Positions 27,226-37,972 are shown, counted from the first letter of the stretch. The stretch: 64,000 nucleotides of DNA from Rhodobacteraceae bacterium MED-G08 (GCA_002457055.1 NTKT01000004.1:1-64000); one strand, 5' to 3'. Numbers and translations: made by a program. Notes: generated by a model from the letters alone, not told the origin.

Positions 27226-28413
27226 TCAAACTCCAGTTTCAATAATTGCTTTTGCCAACGCTGGCACTGTTTCATTATTCAGCCCAGCAACATTAAAACG
27301 ACTATCCGAAACCATATAGATCCCAAATTCTTTGCGCATTTTTTCGACCTGTGAAGGCGTAGCCCCAAGCCGCGAAAACATTCCCCTATGTGATGCTATA
27401 AAGCTAAAGCGATTAGACCCAGAGATTTTTTGCAGCTCATCAGAAAGCTGTACCCTTAAATTTAGCAGGGAATTACGAATATCTTCTAACTCAGACATCC
27501 AATCAGAACGTAAATCTTTATCATTTAAAACTATTGAAACAAGTCTGGAGCCATGATCAGGAGGAAAAGAGTAATTCTGACGATTCAAATATGCTAGCAT
27601 ACTTTGGTTAATATTCCGCTTTGAACTATCCTGCGAAATTAGCATTAGTAACCCTGCCCGTTCTCTATAAATCCCAAAATTCTTTGAACAACTTGATGCT
27701 ATTACGGTTTCTGGTACGGACTCGGCAATCAAACGAGTGGCATATGCGTCTTCTTCCAGTCCATCGCCAAACCCTTGATACGCCAGATCAATCATAGGTG
27801 TTGCACCGTTCTTATTTAATAAATCAATAATGATCTTCCATTGTTGCTTATCCAAATTAGCTCCCGTTGGATTATGACAACAGCCGTGCAACAAGATGAC
27901 ATCGCCTGCCTTCGCGCGCGATAAATCTGATACCATCGAGTCAAAATCAACTCCGCGGGTTTCATTATCAAAATATCTATAGTTTTCAGATGGGATATTA
28001 AGATATTGCAGTATTGAAATATGATTGGGCCATGTTGGATCTGAAACAAAAACTCGAACGCCTGGATTAGCGATTTTAAATAGCTCAAACCCTTGTCTAA
28101 CAGCACCTGTTCCACCAGGAGTTGCTGCTGAAGCTATTAAATTTCTTGGAATACTATTACCCAAAACTAATGAAATTATGGCGTCTGAAAACGCGGGGTC
28201 TCCTACCAAGCCAACATATGATTTACTACTTTCAATCTCCCACCATTTTTTTTCAGCAAGTTTAATTGACCTCATTATGGGAGTAATACCGGTTGGATCC
28301 TTATAAACACCAACACCGAGATCAAGCTTTTGATCTCTTGGATCTTCCTTAAACGCAGTGATCAATGCGAGTATCTTATCAGGAGGCTGCTGCTGAAGGT
28401 TCTTGAAAATCAT
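27226..28413 (-). CDS. Aspartate/aromatic amino-acid aminotransferase (class I)
   Basis: A 395-residue class I PLP aminotransferase of the AspC/TyrB type: DLGVGVYKDPTGITPIM at the N-terminus, LLHGCCHNPTGANL, and the Schiff-base lysine in SSCSKNFGIYRERAG (about 236-250). It overlaps the sulfurtransferase gene by ATGA and would be co-translated with it. Enzymes of this group also transaminate cysteate and cysteine, giving sulfopyruvate and 3-mercaptopyruvate, which fits both neighbours; that link is inferred. Confidence 0.88.
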   Translation of the reverse strand: MIFKNLQQQPPDKILALITAFKEDPRDQKLDLGVGVYKDPTGITPIMRSIKLAEKKWWEIESSKSYVGLVGDPAFSDAIISLVLGNSIPRNLIASAATPGGTGAVRQGFELFKIANPGVRVFVSDPTWPNHISILQYLNIPSENYRYFDNETRGVDFDSMVSDLSRAKAGDVILLHGCCHNPTGANLDKQQWKIIIDLLNKNGATPMIDLAYQGFGDGLEEDAYATRLIAESVPETVIASSCSKNFGIYRERAGLLMLISQDSSKRNINQSMLAYLNRQNYSFPPDHGSRLVSIVLNDKDLRSDWMSELEDIRNSLLNLRVQLSDELQKISGSNRFSFIASHRGMFSRLGATPSQVEKMRKEFGIYMVSDSRFNVAGLNNETVPALAKAIIETGV

Positions 28414-29273
28414 TTTTTATCTCCAGTCGCTATTGGGAGAATGGGTGACATTCCCCACTCAGTCCAACTTCCATCGTACAAAGAGTGATCAGTTTTGCCA
28501 ATAAGCTCCAACCCAAGATTCAACACGGCTGCAGTAACACCAGACCCACATGTAGTAATCGCTGGCTTGGACATATCAACTCCAGCAGAATGGAAAATCT
28601 GTTTCAATTCAGATATATTTTTAAAAGTTTGATCATCATTGAGCAGGGATTTAAAAAATACATTTTTTGAATTTGGAATATGCCCTTTTCGCAATCCCTC
28701 TCTAGGCTCATCCTCTTCACCTCTAAATCGCTCTGGTGACCTTGCATCAATGATCTCATAATCCCCCAACTTTGATGCCGCAGCCACTTCGGTTACGTCC
28801 TTTACAAATGAAGCCCTCTGATCAACCATCATATGTCGATCACGTATTGATGGAGGTTCGTCATCAACTCGCAGCCCTTCAGCAATCCATTTGGGCAGAC
28901 CACCATCAAGTACAGCTACATCCCTATGACCCATCATCTTGAAAAGCCACCAAACTCTCGCGGCAGAAAACATACCTAAACCGTCATAAATGACAATTTG
29001 ATGACCATCTCCAACGCCTAATTTGCGAACTTTAGACATAAATTTTTCTACTGGTGGAACCATGTGAGGAAGGTCAGATCTATTATCAGAGATATCATCA
29101 ATATCAAAAAAACGGGCATTAGGGATATGCCTTTTTGCATACTCGGCACCTGGATTTCGATCCAAACCAGGGAGATACCATGATGCGTCAAGTATCCTCA
29201 CCTCAGCGTTGTCTAATCTTTTGGCCAACCACTTGGTTGAAACAAGAGTCCTTGCGTCCTCTTTCATCATCAT
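28410..29273 (-). CDS. sseA: 3-mercaptopyruvate/thiosulfate sulfurtransferase
   Basis: A 287-residue two-domain rhodanese. The inactive N-terminal domain (about 10-130) is followed by a catalytic domain with active-site loop TTCGSGVTA. The CGSGVTA form is typical of mercaptopyruvate sulfurtransferases rather than thiosulfate rhodaneses. It transfers sulfur from 3-mercaptopyruvate to cyanide or thiols. Three consecutive ATGs make the exact start ambiguous. The operon order is smpB, sseA, aminotransferase. Confidence 0.9.
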   Translation of the reverse strand: MMMKEDARTLVSTKWLAKRLDNAEVRILDASWYLPGLDRNPGAEYAKRHIPNARFFDIDDISDNRSDLPHMVPPVEKFMSKVRKLGVGDGHQIVIYDGLGMFSAARVWWLFKMMGHRDVAVLDGGLPKWIAEGLRVDDEPPSIRDRHMMVDQRASFVKDVTEVAAASKLGDYEIIDARSPERFRGEEDEPREGLRKGHIPNSKNVFFKSLLNDDQTFKNISELKQIFHSAGVDMSKPAITTCGSGVTAAVLNLGLELIGKTDHSLYDGSWTEWGMSPILPIATGDKK

Positions 29274-29367
29274 ATTGTTTCCATAAATTCCAGAAGCTTG
29301 CTAACTAAGCTATTTTACCATTTAAGAAAATATTATTTTAAATCGAGTAATTGGACAAGACTTCACA

Positions 29368-29844
29368 TTAGTCTCCCTGTTTCAACAGACGTTGCTTTTG
29401 TCTGCCCCAATCACGTTTCGCTTGATCTGATCTTTTATCAAAATTCTTTTTACCTTTTGCCACACCTATTTTTAATTTGGCAATTCCCCTATGGTTAAAA
29501 TAGAGGACTAAGGGAACCAGCGTCATTCCCTTTCTCTGTGTCTCTGTCCACAGCTTGCTAAGTTCACGTTTCGTCACTAAAAGTTTTCTTCTCCGCCTTT
29601 CCTCATGGCCCCAGGTTTTCGCTTGCTCATACGGTGCGATATATGAATTGACTAACCATAATTCACCATTTTCAACTTCTGCGTAGCACTCACCAATATT
29701 CGCAGATTTTTGTCGAAGTGATTTTACTTCAGAACCGGCCAAGGAGAGGCCACATTCAATTTCATCTTCGATTGAGTAATCAAAGCGAGCTCGTCGGTTT
29801 TCAGCTATAATTTTGTAATTTGGATTAGTTTTATTTTTGTTCAT
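29368..29844 (-). CDS. smpB: SsrA-binding protein SmpB
   Basis: The tmRNA partner in trans-translation, which rescues stalled ribosomes. Its 158 residues are normal length. It shows [52 protein letters not shown] segments and a basic C-terminal tail ending [16 protein letters not shown], which inserts into the mRNA channel. Confidence 0.96.
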   Translation of the reverse strand: MNKNKTNPNYKIIAENRRARFDYSIEDEIECGLSLAGSEVKSLRQKSANIGECYAEVENGELWLVNSYIAPYEQAKTWGHEERRRRKLLVTKRELSKLWTETQRKGMTLVPLVLYFNHRGIAKLKIGVAKGKKNFDKRSDQAKRDWGRQKQRLLKQGD

Positions 29845-29964
29845 AGCAACCGATGGTTAGACATAACTTACTAAAATTGTCCAGCAGTTTTACTGAAACT
29901 ATAGACAAAGCAAAAAGAGAGATTAACAATGGTTTTAATTTGAATTTACAGGCGGGCTTAAAAG

Positions 29965-31317
29965 ATGAAAGATGATAATTTTCTTAAGGCTAATAATGCC
30001 AAACACCTATGGCATCCTATGGGTCATCCAAAAGACTCATTAGAGGCTCCCCCTAGAATAATTACCAAAGCACAAGGCGTGAAAATAACAGATATTGACG
30101 GGCACCAGACCGTAGATGCCGTCGGTGGACTATGGTGTGTAAATTTAGGGTATTCTAATCGAAGCATTAAGGAAGCAATAACAAAACAACTTTCTGACCT
30201 TCCGTACTACTCATCTTTTGCGGGGACTACCAATCCTATGGCAATTGAAGCATCCTACATGGTGCGAAATTTATTTTCTGAAGACGGCATGAGCCGCGTA
30301 TTTTTTACTTCGGGGGGCTCAGACTCTGTCGACACATGCCTTCGGCTAGCCCGCCAATATCACCGATTAAAAGGCGAACCAACCCGTACAAAATTTATTT
30401 CGTTAAAAAAAGGTTATCATGGAACTCACTTTGGCGGTGCGTCAGTAAATGGTAATAATCGGTTCAGGATAAACTATGAGCCTCTCCTGCCAGGCTGTTT
30501 CCATCTTCCAAGCCCTTATACGTATAGAAATCCATATAATGAAGCTGACTCCTTAAAATTAGCTCAAAATATCGCTGCCGCATTCGAAGATGAAATAGCA
30601 TTTCAAGGAGCAAATAGTATTGCCGCTTTTATAATGGAACCTATTCAAGGTGCCGGGGGCGTAATCGTTCCTGATCCAATATTTATGACCCTCATGAGAC
30701 AAATATGCGATAGACATGGCATCTTACTTATATCGGATGAAGTCATAACTGGTTTCGGTCGCACCGGAGACTGGTCAGGCGCGCGCCACTGGGGAGTCCA
30801 GCCCGATATGATGAGTATTGCCAAAGGTATTACCTCTGGATACTACCCTGTTGGAGCTGCATTGATGTCCGATAAAATCGCGGAAGTTTTTGAAAATGAC
30901 GATACGGGTGATGCAGCAATCTTTCATGGTTATACATATTCTGCCCATCCCGTCGGAGCAGCAGCTGTGATAGCATGTTTATCAGAAACTGAACGCCTAG
31001 ATACCAAGGTAAACGCCCAAGTGCGCGGAACACAATTATATAATGGCGTAATGGAGTTGGCTAAAAAACATACTATAGTGGGAGATGTAAGAGGTGGACA
31101 TGGCCTGATGCTTGGGGTTGAACTCGTTTCAGATCAAAGTAAAAAAACACCATTGGACACGAGTGATATGAAAAAAATACATCAAAAAACTTATGAATTT
31201 GGTGCCATGGTCCGGCTGGGCTTGAACAATATTTTGATGTCACCTCCATTAACAATTTCTGAGAACGAAGTGAATCAGATACTAGGTGCTTTAGACGAGG
31301 GGTTAACAGCAATTTGA
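29965..31317 (+). CDS. Class III (omega) aminotransferase
   Basis: A 450-residue fold-type I PLP enzyme with LWHPMGHPKDS at the start, FFTSGGSDSVDTCLRLARQYH, ISDEVITGFGRTGDW and the PLP lysine in SIAKGITSGYYPVGA. The family includes taurine-pyruvate, beta-alanine-pyruvate and putrescine-pyruvate transaminases. The substrate cannot be assigned by reading. Taurine-pyruvate transamination would give sulfoacetaldehyde, the product of nearby ComDE, but this is speculative. It is divergent from smpB. Confidence 0.85.
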   Translation: MKDDNFLKANNAKHLWHPMGHPKDSLEAPPRIITKAQGVKITDIDGHQTVDAVGGLWCVNLGYSNRSIKEAITKQLSDLPYYSSFAGTTNPMAIEASYMVRNLFSEDGMSRVFFTSGGSDSVDTCLRLARQYHRLKGEPTRTKFISLKKGYHGTHFGGASVNGNNRFRINYEPLLPGCFHLPSPYTYRNPYNEADSLKLAQNIAAAFEDEIAFQGANSIAAFIMEPIQGAGGVIVPDPIFMTLMRQICDRHGILLISDEVITGFGRTGDWSGARHWGVQPDMMSIAKGITSGYYPVGAALMSDKIAEVFENDDTGDAAIFHGYTYSAHPVGAAAVIACLSETERLDTKVNAQVRGTQLYNGVMELAKKHTIVGDVRGGHGLMLGVELVSDQSKKTPLDTSDMKKIHQKTYEFGAMVRLGLNNILMSPPLTISENEVNQILGALDEGLTAI

Positions 31318-31342
31318 CCAATAATTAGCATTTGGCGCCTAG

Positions 31343-31885
31343 CTATGAAATATTTTCAAAATCTCCAGGCATTAAATTTTTAAGATCATAATCTCCTATT
31401 TTTATGCGAATTAACCGCAATGTCGGGTATCCAATGGCCGCAGTCATTCTTCTAACTTGCCGGTTCCTTCCCTCAGAAATAATGATTTCCAACCAAGAAT
31501 CTGGAACTGTTTTTCGCACTCGTATCGGTGGCACTCTATCCCAGAGTAATGGTGGCTCTATTAACTTCGCCTCAGATGGACGCGTAATTCCATCCCTTAA
31601 TTTTAATCCCACTCTAAAAAGATCCAAATCTGATTGCTTCGGCTCACCTTCAACTTGCACGTAGTAGGTTTTTCTAACTCTATTTTTTGGGTTTGAAAGG
31701 CTATACTGTAATTTCCCGTCATCAGTTAGCAACATCAATCCTTCGCTATCTTTATCAAGTCTTCCAACTGGGTAAATATTTGGAATTGAGATAAAGTCAG
31801 ACAAATTACCTCGATCAGCCGATTTTTCCGTCTTATCACTAAATTGCGACAATACATTAAATGGTTTATTAAACTTAATAAGCAT
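31343..31885 (-). CDS. rluE: Pseudouridine synthase, RsuA/RluB/RluE type
   Basis: A 180-residue enzyme, short because it lacks an N-terminal S4 domain, as does RluE, which modifies U2457 of 23S rRNA. It has the catalytic aspartate in YPVGRLDKDSEGLMLLTDDG and the C-terminal SEGRNRQVRRM motif. It begins 2 bp after the asparaginase stop and is probably co-transcribed. RluE is chosen over RsuA or RluB on length and domain content. Confidence 0.87.
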   Translation of the reverse strand: MLIKFNKPFNVLSQFSDKTEKSADRGNLSDFISIPNIYPVGRLDKDSEGLMLLTDDGKLQYSLSNPKNRVRKTYYVQVEGEPKQSDLDLFRVGLKLRDGITRPSEAKLIEPPLLWDRVPPIRVRKTVPDSWLEIIISEGRNRQVRRMTAAIGYPTLRLIRIKIGDYDLKNLMPGDFENIS

Positions 31886-31887
31886 AA

Positions 31888-32880
31888 CTACTTTATCAGT
31901 GGTTTTATGAAACCAGTTTTTAGCCCATCCCAGTTCAAAATCGAAGGTTGTAAATATTTCTCTACAATTGGATTAGCAGGATTTAACACATCTAGCCCAA
32001 CTAAAATTGATGCTATTACACACTCGCTGGCTCTGGTCGCACCATCTAAGACTTTTAGTGCCACACCCATTTTTTTCTTTGGAATTATCGCAACAAAAAA
32101 ACCTTCTGCTCCAGTCTTCAGAGCAACTTGACCCTGCGCTGCTCTCATTAATTCTGTACAAGCGCGACCCTCACCAGCCACTAACTCCGGATACCTCATC
32201 ATGGCGTCTATTATTCTTACCGCACTTTTAGAAGATATATCCGATCTGCTATTAGCATCAGCGAACCAAGCCATTGCCTTTGCAATACCTTTCAAAGTAA
32301 ATGCGTGATTTGGCGCCGAACATCCATCTATTCCAAAACCTGGACTTATTTCATTTGTAGTCATTTCGTAGGCCTCTAAACAAGCTTTTTGAACTGGATG
32401 ATCAATGCTTACGTAATTAGCACCAGCTCTCAGGTGCTTGGTCAATGTTAAAAAGCCAGAATGCTTTCCAGAACAGTTATTATGAATTCGACAAGGCTTA
32501 AGATTAGCCTTGAATAAATCTATCTTAGCATCACGGTCACGCGGCGTCTGGGGACCACAACAAAGATCAGAATCTGACAAACCAATTTCAAGCAACCATT
32601 TTTCCACAAGAACGGTATGAATATTAGCAGCATTATGAGATGCACAAGCCAGAGCAATATGCTGAGAAGACAAGCCAAATTTATCTGCTGCGCCAGAAGA
32701 TACCAACGGTAGTGCTTGAATCATTTTAGATGATGATCTCGAAAAAAAAATCTGTTCTGGATCGCCCCATGACTTTACGATACTTCCACTGCTATCAACC
32801 ACGACAGCATGCCCGACATGCAAACTTTCTTTTAAGGAGCCTCTCCAAACTTCACAGAGCTCCACTGCAGAATTAAACAT
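31888..32880 (-). CDS. L-asparaginase II family protein
   Basis: A 330-residue protein of the Rhizobium etli AnsA type asparaginase family, unrelated to E. coli AnsA/AnsB. Recognisable segments are EVWRGSLKESLHVGHAVVVD, FFSRSSSKMIQALPLV, LACASHNA, NCSGKHSGFL and GFGIDGCSAPNHA. It would hydrolyse asparagine to aspartate and ammonia in the cytoplasm; no signal peptide is seen. It is upstream of rluE and divergent from ialB. Confidence 0.87.
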   Translation of the reverse strand: MFNSAVELCEVWRGSLKESLHVGHAVVVDSSGSIVKSWGDPEQIFFSRSSSKMIQALPLVSSGAADKFGLSSQHIALACASHNAANIHTVLVEKWLLEIGLSDSDLCCGPQTPRDRDAKIDLFKANLKPCRIHNNCSGKHSGFLTLTKHLRAGANYVSIDHPVQKACLEAYEMTTNEISPGFGIDGCSAPNHAFTLKGIAKAMAWFADANSRSDISSKSAVRIIDAMMRYPELVAGEGRACTELMRAAQGQVALKTGAEGFFVAIIPKKKMGVALKVLDGATRASECVIASILVGLDVLNPANPIVEKYLQPSILNWDGLKTGFIKPLIK

Positions 32881-33016
32881 TAAAAATTTGTCCTAGCTAA
32901 TTGTTATTATCAGGGCTTTTATTTAAATCACCTTCAGTTTAAAATAAAATTGGAAGATAAAGAATAAAATAATCTGTTTTTGAATGGCTATTTCAGTATA
33001 GTGAGCCAAGAAATCA

Positions 33017-33562
33017 ATGACGCGAGGAAATATGGTTAAACAAGTATCCAAAAATTTGTTAATTCTGTTTATTTTACTGTTAAGCGGAGGCGCTCTTTTT
33101 GCTCAAGACTCAAGTACTAATGTAGCATCAACGCAAGCCGATTGGGTGGTATTTGTGGAAGATAGTCCAAAGGAATGCTGGGCTGCATCCCAACCAATTG
33201 AAACTGTCAATACACGTGATGGGAGAATGGTCTCGGTGAAACGGAGCGATATTTTGTTATTTGTATCTTATATTCCCGGTTCAGGAATAAAGGGACAAAT
33301 TTCATTTACTGGTGGATACCCTTTCGACGATGGTAGCAATGTAGATGTAAATATAGATGGTACAAGATACCAAATGTTTACAAATGGCGAATGGGCATGG
33401 GCTCCTACAGATGAGGCCGATAAAAAAATGGTTCAAGCCATGAAACGTGGGGCCAAAGCTACACTAACAGGCAGATCCTCTAGAGGTACAAAAACTGAAG
33501 ACACTTTCTCACTTAAAGGTTTTACCGCAGCCGTTGAAGATGCCTCAAAACGATGTAAGTAA
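33017..33562 (+). CDS. Invasion-associated locus B (IalB) family protein
   Basis: A 181-residue secreted protein. A signal peptide (hydrophobic stretch to about residue 29, ending FAQ) is followed by a beta-rich IalB domain with a cysteine pair (CWAAS and the C-terminal RCK) and the motif FVSYIPG. Despite the name, the family is widespread in free-living alphaproteobacteria and its role is unclear. An internal ATG at 33032 is an alternative start. The IalB-rlmN order is one I associate with Rhodobacterales. Confidence 0.8.
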   Translation: MTRGNMVKQVSKNLLILFILLLSGGALFAQDSSTNVASTQADWVVFVEDSPKECWAASQPIETVNTRDGRMVSVKRSDILLFVSYIPGSGIKGQISFTGGYPFDDGSNVDVNIDGTRYQMFTNGEWAWAPTDEADKKMVQAMKRGAKATLTGRSSRGTKTEDTFSLKGFTAAVEDASKRCK

Positions 33563-33639
33563 AGGTATGGCCATCACGGCTTAATTTAAAGTTTAGTAAG
33601 AAACGACAACTACTTTTGGATCTGGATAGCGCCTACCTA

Positions 33640-34815
33640 ATGGAACCATCTTTACCAATAACTCAGGATCTCTTGACCGTACCACGTACTTTACCCTCTG
33701 GGCCGATAAACTTAATAGGGATGAGTCGATCGCTGATGACTGAAAGGCTATTGGGAATAGGGACCCCTGAGAAACAGGTGAGAATGAGAGTAACCCAAAT
33801 TTGGCAATGGATTTATCAAAAAGGTATTCGAAATTTTAACGAGATGACAAACCTGTCAAAAAGTTATCGTGACCTTCTAATTGATAATTTCGTAATTGAA
33901 GTTCCCCAAGTAGTTTCAAAGCAATGCTCCAAAGACGGAACAAGAAAATATCTTCTGAGGTTGACTGGAGGACATGAGGTTGAGGCAGTATATATTCCAG
34001 AGGAAGGTCGTGGAACACTCTGCATTAGTTCTCAAGTCGGATGTACTCTTACCTGTTCATTCTGCCATACTGGCACACAAAAGCTGGTACGGAACCTGAC
34101 CGCTGGGGAAATCGTGGGGCAAATATTAATCGCACGGGATGACTTAGACGAATGGACCAATGTGAACGGCACTAATAATGAAATCAGATTGCTCTCTAAC
34201 GTTGTACTCATGGGGATGGGTGAGCCTCTATACAATTTTGAAAATGTGAGAGACGCGCTCAAAATTGTCATGGACCCTGAGGGAATATGTTTATCGAGGA
34301 AAAGGATCACTTTATCTACTTCTGGAGTCGTACCAGAAATATCAAGGACAGCGGATGAAATTGGATGTCTTCTAGCGGTTTCTTTTCATGGCACAACCGA
34401 CGAAATCAGAGATAAACTAGTACCCATTAACAAAAAATGGAATATTGAAACCCTTATCAAGGCGCTACGGGATTATCCAAGATTATCTAATTCAGAACGT
34501 ATCACGTTTGAGTATGTGATGATCAAGGACGTCAACGATAGCGAAATGGATGCTTTCCGCTTAATCAAACTAATTGCCGGCATTCCCGCAAAAATAAACT
34601 TAATTCCATTTAATGAGTGGCCTGGTTCTCCATATAAAAGAAGCGATTGGTCTCAAATAAAGAAATTTGCCGACATAATCCACCGAGCCGGTTATGCAAG
34701 TCCGGTACGCACTCCAAGAGGAGAAGATATTATGGCAGCTTGTGGGCAACTAAAGTCTGAGACAGAGCGACAGCGTAAATCAAGAAAAGAAATCACTCTT
34801 GAAACTGGCATTTGA
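33640..34815 (+). CDS. rlmN: Dual-specificity 23S/tRNA adenine-C2 methyltransferase RlmN
   Basis: A radical SAM methyltransferase that makes m2A at 23S A2503 and tRNA A37. The [4Fe-4S] motif [11 protein letters not shown] (CxxxCxxC) lies about residue 135. The [12 protein letters not shown] segment, the conserved Cys in ACGQL near the C-terminus (methyl carrier) and [20 protein letters not shown] are also typical. A TTG at 33616 could add eight residues; the ATG gives the usual [14 protein letters not shown] start. About 391 residues. Confidence 0.95.
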   Translation: MEPSLPITQDLLTVPRTLPSGPINLIGMSRSLMTERLLGIGTPEKQVRMRVTQIWQWIYQKGIRNFNEMTNLSKSYRDLLIDNFVIEVPQVVSKQCSKDGTRKYLLRLTGGHEVEAVYIPEEGRGTLCISSQVGCTLTCSFCHTGTQKLVRNLTAGEIVGQILIARDDLDEWTNVNGTNNEIRLLSNVVLMGMGEPLYNFENVRDALKIVMDPEGICLSRKRITLSTSGVVPEISRTADEIGCLLAVSFHGTTDEIRDKLVPINKKWNIETLIKALRDYPRLSNSERITFEYVMIKDVNDSEMDAFRLIKLIAGIPAKINLIPFNEWPGSPYKRSDWSQIKKFADIIHRAGYASPVRTPRGEDIMAACGQLKSETERQRKSRKEITLETGI

Positions 34816-34851
34816 GCTTAGACCTGATCTATTTTATCCCAATGAAGGTTG

Positions 34852-36075
34852 CTACTTATTTCTTAACTTCTGATGGGCCAATAACTTAAGGCGTAATGCA
34901 TTAAGCTGAATGAAACCTGCTGCATCATTTTGATCGTAAGCCCCAGCATCATCTTCAAAAGTTACATGTTTTTCAGAATACAAACTGTATTCTGACCATC
35001 TTCCAACAGTACTTACCGAACCCTTATATAGCTTAAGCCTTACTGTCCCAGAAACATATTTTTGTGACTTATCAATCAAAGATTGCAGCATTTCCCTTTC
35101 TGGGCTGTACCAAAAGCCATTGTAAATGAGTTCCGCATATTTTGGCATTAACTCATCCTTCAAATGCGCTGCACCACGATCTAGAGTAATTTGCTCTATA
35201 CCCCTATGTGCCTCCAGTAATATTGTCCCACCAGGAGTTTCGTAAATACCTCTGGACTTCATACCAACAAATCTACCTTCAACCAGGTCAAGTCGCCCAA
35301 TGCCGTGAGCTCCTCCTAATTCGTTAAGTTTAGTTAAAATTTCGGCTGGAGACATTTTATAATTATTTATGGCGACTGCATCACCGTTTCTAAACTCAAC
35401 TTCGATAAATTCTGGAAGCTCTGGAGCAACTTCCGGGTTTACAGTCCTCTGATAAACATACTCAGGGGCAGCAGTTGACGGATCCTCCAAAATTTTACCC
35501 TCAGATGAAGTATGAAGAAGATTAGCATCAACAGAAAATGGGGCCTCACCACGCTTATCTTTTGCAATGGGTATTTGATTATCTTCAGCAAATTTTATTA
35601 ATCTCGATCTACTCGTTAAATTCCACTCGCGCCAAGGGGCTATAACTTTTATGTCTGGGTTTAACGCATAAGCTGACAGCTCGAAGCGAACCTGATCATT
35701 ACCTTTGCCAGTTGCGCCATGCGCGATTGCATCAGCACCCGTTTCTTGGGCTATTTCAACAAGCCGTTTGGAAATTAATGGACGCGCAATTGAAGTTCCC
35801 AATAAATAAAGACCCTCATAAAGTGCATTACATCTAAACATTGGGAAAACAAAATCACTTACGAATTCTTCTCTAAGGTCCTCAATAAAAATATTAGAAG
35901 GTTTTATACCTAACAACTCTGCTTTTTTACGCGCTGGCTCAAGCTCTTCACCTTGCCCTAGATCCGCTGTAAACGTAACTACTTCGCATGCGTATTCAGT
36001 TTGAAGCCATTTAAGAATAATCGATGTATCCAGACCACCCGAGTAGGCCAAAACTACTTTCTTCGGCTTATACAT
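34852..36075 (-). CDS. argG: Argininosuccinate synthase
   Basis: It joins citrulline and aspartate in arginine biosynthesis, using ATP. The 407-residue product has the N-type PP-loop [16 protein letters not shown] at its start, [15 protein letters not shown], and [15 protein letters not shown] (here [12 protein letters not shown]) substrate motifs. An open frame continues 20 codons upstream, but the ATG at 36075 has AAAGGGGA six bases upstream and starts exactly at the family N-terminus. It is divergent from ilvA. Confidence 0.96.
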   Translation of the reverse strand: MYKPKKVVLAYSGGLDTSIILKWLQTEYACEVVTFTADLGQGEELEPARKKAELLGIKPSNIFIEDLREEFVSDFVFPMFRCNALYEGLYLLGTSIARPLISKRLVEIAQETGADAIAHGATGKGNDQVRFELSAYALNPDIKVIAPWREWNLTSRSRLIKFAEDNQIPIAKDKRGEAPFSVDANLLHTSSEGKILEDPSTAAPEYVYQRTVNPEVAPELPEFIEVEFRNGDAVAINNYKMSPAEILTKLNELGGAHGIGRLDLVEGRFVGMKSRGIYETPGGTILLEAHRGIEQITLDRGAAHLKDELMPKYAELIYNGFWYSPEREMLQSLIDKSQKYVSGTVRLKLYKGSVSTVGRWSEYSLYSEKHVTFEDDAGAYDQNDAAGFIQLNALRLKLLAHQKLRNK

Positions 36076-36225
36076 TAGAATCCCCTTTCGCTCGATTGCC
36101 CTAACCTTTTTTAAAGGTATGGGCAAGATCACCATTGACCAAAGGCATATCAGGAATAACCGATAATCTAAAAAGTATCCCTAAAAATACTTGCAATGCT
36201 GAAAATGCTCAGCCATTGCTTATTT

Positions 36226-37449
36226 ATGACACATTTTATCGAGTTAGCTGACCAAGCCGAAAAGGCGATACGAGACGTTTTTCCTCCAACCCCTCTGCAA
36301 AGAAATGAACACCTATCAGCAATTTATGATGCCGACATTTGGTTAAAGCGAGAAGATTTGAGTCCCGTTAGGTCATATAAGTTACGCGGAGCATTCAATG
36401 CTATGCGTAAATTTTCCGATAAAAAGGCTTTTGTATGTGCTAGCGCTGGAAACCACGCTCAAGGCGTTGCCTTTATGTGCCGACAGTTGAAGGTAAATGG
36501 TATTATTTTTATGCCAGTAACAACACCACAGCAAAAAATACAGAAAACGCAAATTTTTGGTGGAGAATTTATTGAAGTTAGATTAACTGGCGACTACTTT
36601 GATGACTGCTTGCACACAGCTCAAACTTTTTGTGAGAAAGAAAGTCTACACTTTCTTTCTCCATTTGATGATGAAAATATTATAATTGGCCAAGCCTCTG
36701 TTGGCGTAGAAATTAAGAAACAACTCAACAACAACCCAGACCATATTATCCTGCCAGTCGGGGGCGGCGGCCTTTCGGCTGGAGTAACCAGCTATTTTGG
36801 AAGCCAATGCACATACACTCTAGTTGAGCCCTTAGGCGGTGCTTGCCTGCGTGAGGCGCTTATTAATGGAAAACCCACTAAACTTGATACTGTAAATACA
36901 TTCGCCGATGGTGCTGCTGTTGGTAAGATTGGTGAGAAAACATTTAGCCGTCTTCGTAATATCGGATTAGCAAATGTTATAACAATACCAGAGGATAGAA
37001 TATGTATCTCTATGTTAGACATGTTAAACGTAGAAGGCATTGTACTTGAACCTGCCGGTGCTCTGGCTGTCGACGCACTGCAAGATTTAGGACAGGCAAT
37101 TAGAGGGCGTCGCGTAGTATGCGTAACTTCAGGAGGTAATTTTGATTTTGAGCGATTACCAGAGGTTAAAGAGAGAGCCCAAAGATTTGCAGGCTTGAAA
37201 AAATATCTTATTTTGCGAATGCCACAGAGACCTGGAGCACTAAAGGAGTTTTTAAATTTCTTAGGTCCCGAGGATGACATTACGCGCTTTGAATATCTCA
37301 AGAAATCAGCAAGAAATTTCGGTTCCATTCTCATTGGTATTGAGACAAAATCGCCAGATAGTTTTAATGACTTTTTTCAGAGACTTAAAGATGCAGGCTT
37401 TACTTATTCAGATATTACAAATGACGAAACACTATCCCAATTTGTATAA
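36226..37449 (+). CDS. ilvA: Threonine dehydratase (biosynthetic)
   Basis: It deaminates threonine to 2-oxobutanoate, the first step toward isoleucine. The catalytic domain has the PLP lysine in VRSYKLRGAFNAM (about 50-62), SAGNHAQGVAFMC and LPVGGGGLSAG. A C-terminal ACT-like regulatory domain (about 325-407, LRMPQRPGALKEFLNFLGP) distinguishes it from the shorter dehydratase elsewhere in the window. A 10-codon N-terminal extension to 36196 is possible. About 407 residues. Confidence 0.92.
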   Translation: MTHFIELADQAEKAIRDVFPPTPLQRNEHLSAIYDADIWLKREDLSPVRSYKLRGAFNAMRKFSDKKAFVCASAGNHAQGVAFMCRQLKVNGIIFMPVTTPQQKIQKTQIFGGEFIEVRLTGDYFDDCLHTAQTFCEKESLHFLSPFDDENIIIGQASVGVEIKKQLNNNPDHIILPVGGGGLSAGVTSYFGSQCTYTLVEPLGGACLREALINGKPTKLDTVNTFADGAAVGKIGEKTFSRLRNIGLANVITIPEDRICISMLDMLNVEGIVLEPAGALAVDALQDLGQAIRGRRVVCVTSGGNFDFERLPEVKERAQRFAGLKKYLILRMPQRPGALKEFLNFLGPEDDITRFEYLKKSARNFGSILIGIETKSPDSFNDFFQRLKDAGFTYSDITNDETLSQFV

Positions 37450-37525
37450 CCAAAATTTATTATATTTAGGCTTAATTTGAGTTCGATCATTTTTAAGCTG
37501 CTTACTTACAGCAAGTTTAATTATC

Positions 37526-37972
37526 TCAGTAAGCGCCTTTCACAAACTTTTTTAAAAAATATGCATCTCCATCTACGGCTAAAATCTGATAGGCCACATC
37601 TATATCTACAAAAACAGCAGTGTGGTCGGCTTCTGTCGGTTCAGACTTTTTTAAAATAGGTTTTGCCAAATAAATATGACACAGTTTTTCTGCCCTCATA
37701 TTGTATTCCGGCATATATACAAAGCGCCTAAATGCGCCTATTTTTTTTGGTCGCCCGATAATCCATCCCGTTTCCTCCATCACCTCTCTATAAAGAGCAG
37801 TTATAGGTTGCTCACCAGCATCAACACCGCCGCCTGGTAACTGAAACTCATTATGAGGATCCGCCTGAAAAGTGAGCAATATCTGCCTGCCAATAGGCAA
37901 AATCACATACACACCTGGCCGATAAAAATATTTTTTACCCCGCTCAATTTCTGTGGCGTAAGTCTTTATCAT
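37526..37972 (-). CDS. Nudix hydrolase
   Basis: A 148-residue protein whose Nudix box is complete: GGGVDAGEQPITALYREVMEETGW (residues about 67-90; GX5EX7REUXEEXGU). It hydrolyses a nucleoside diphosphate linked to another moiety; the substrate is not predictable. It is divergent from hslO across an 80-bp gap. Confidence 0.88.
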   Translation of the reverse strand: MIKTYATEIERGKKYFYRPGVYVILPIGRQILLTFQADPHNEFQLPGGGVDAGEQPITALYREVMEETGWIIGRPKKIGAFRRFVYMPEYNMRAEKLCHIYLAKPILKKSEPTEADHTAVFVDIDVAYQILAVDGDAYFLKKFVKGAY

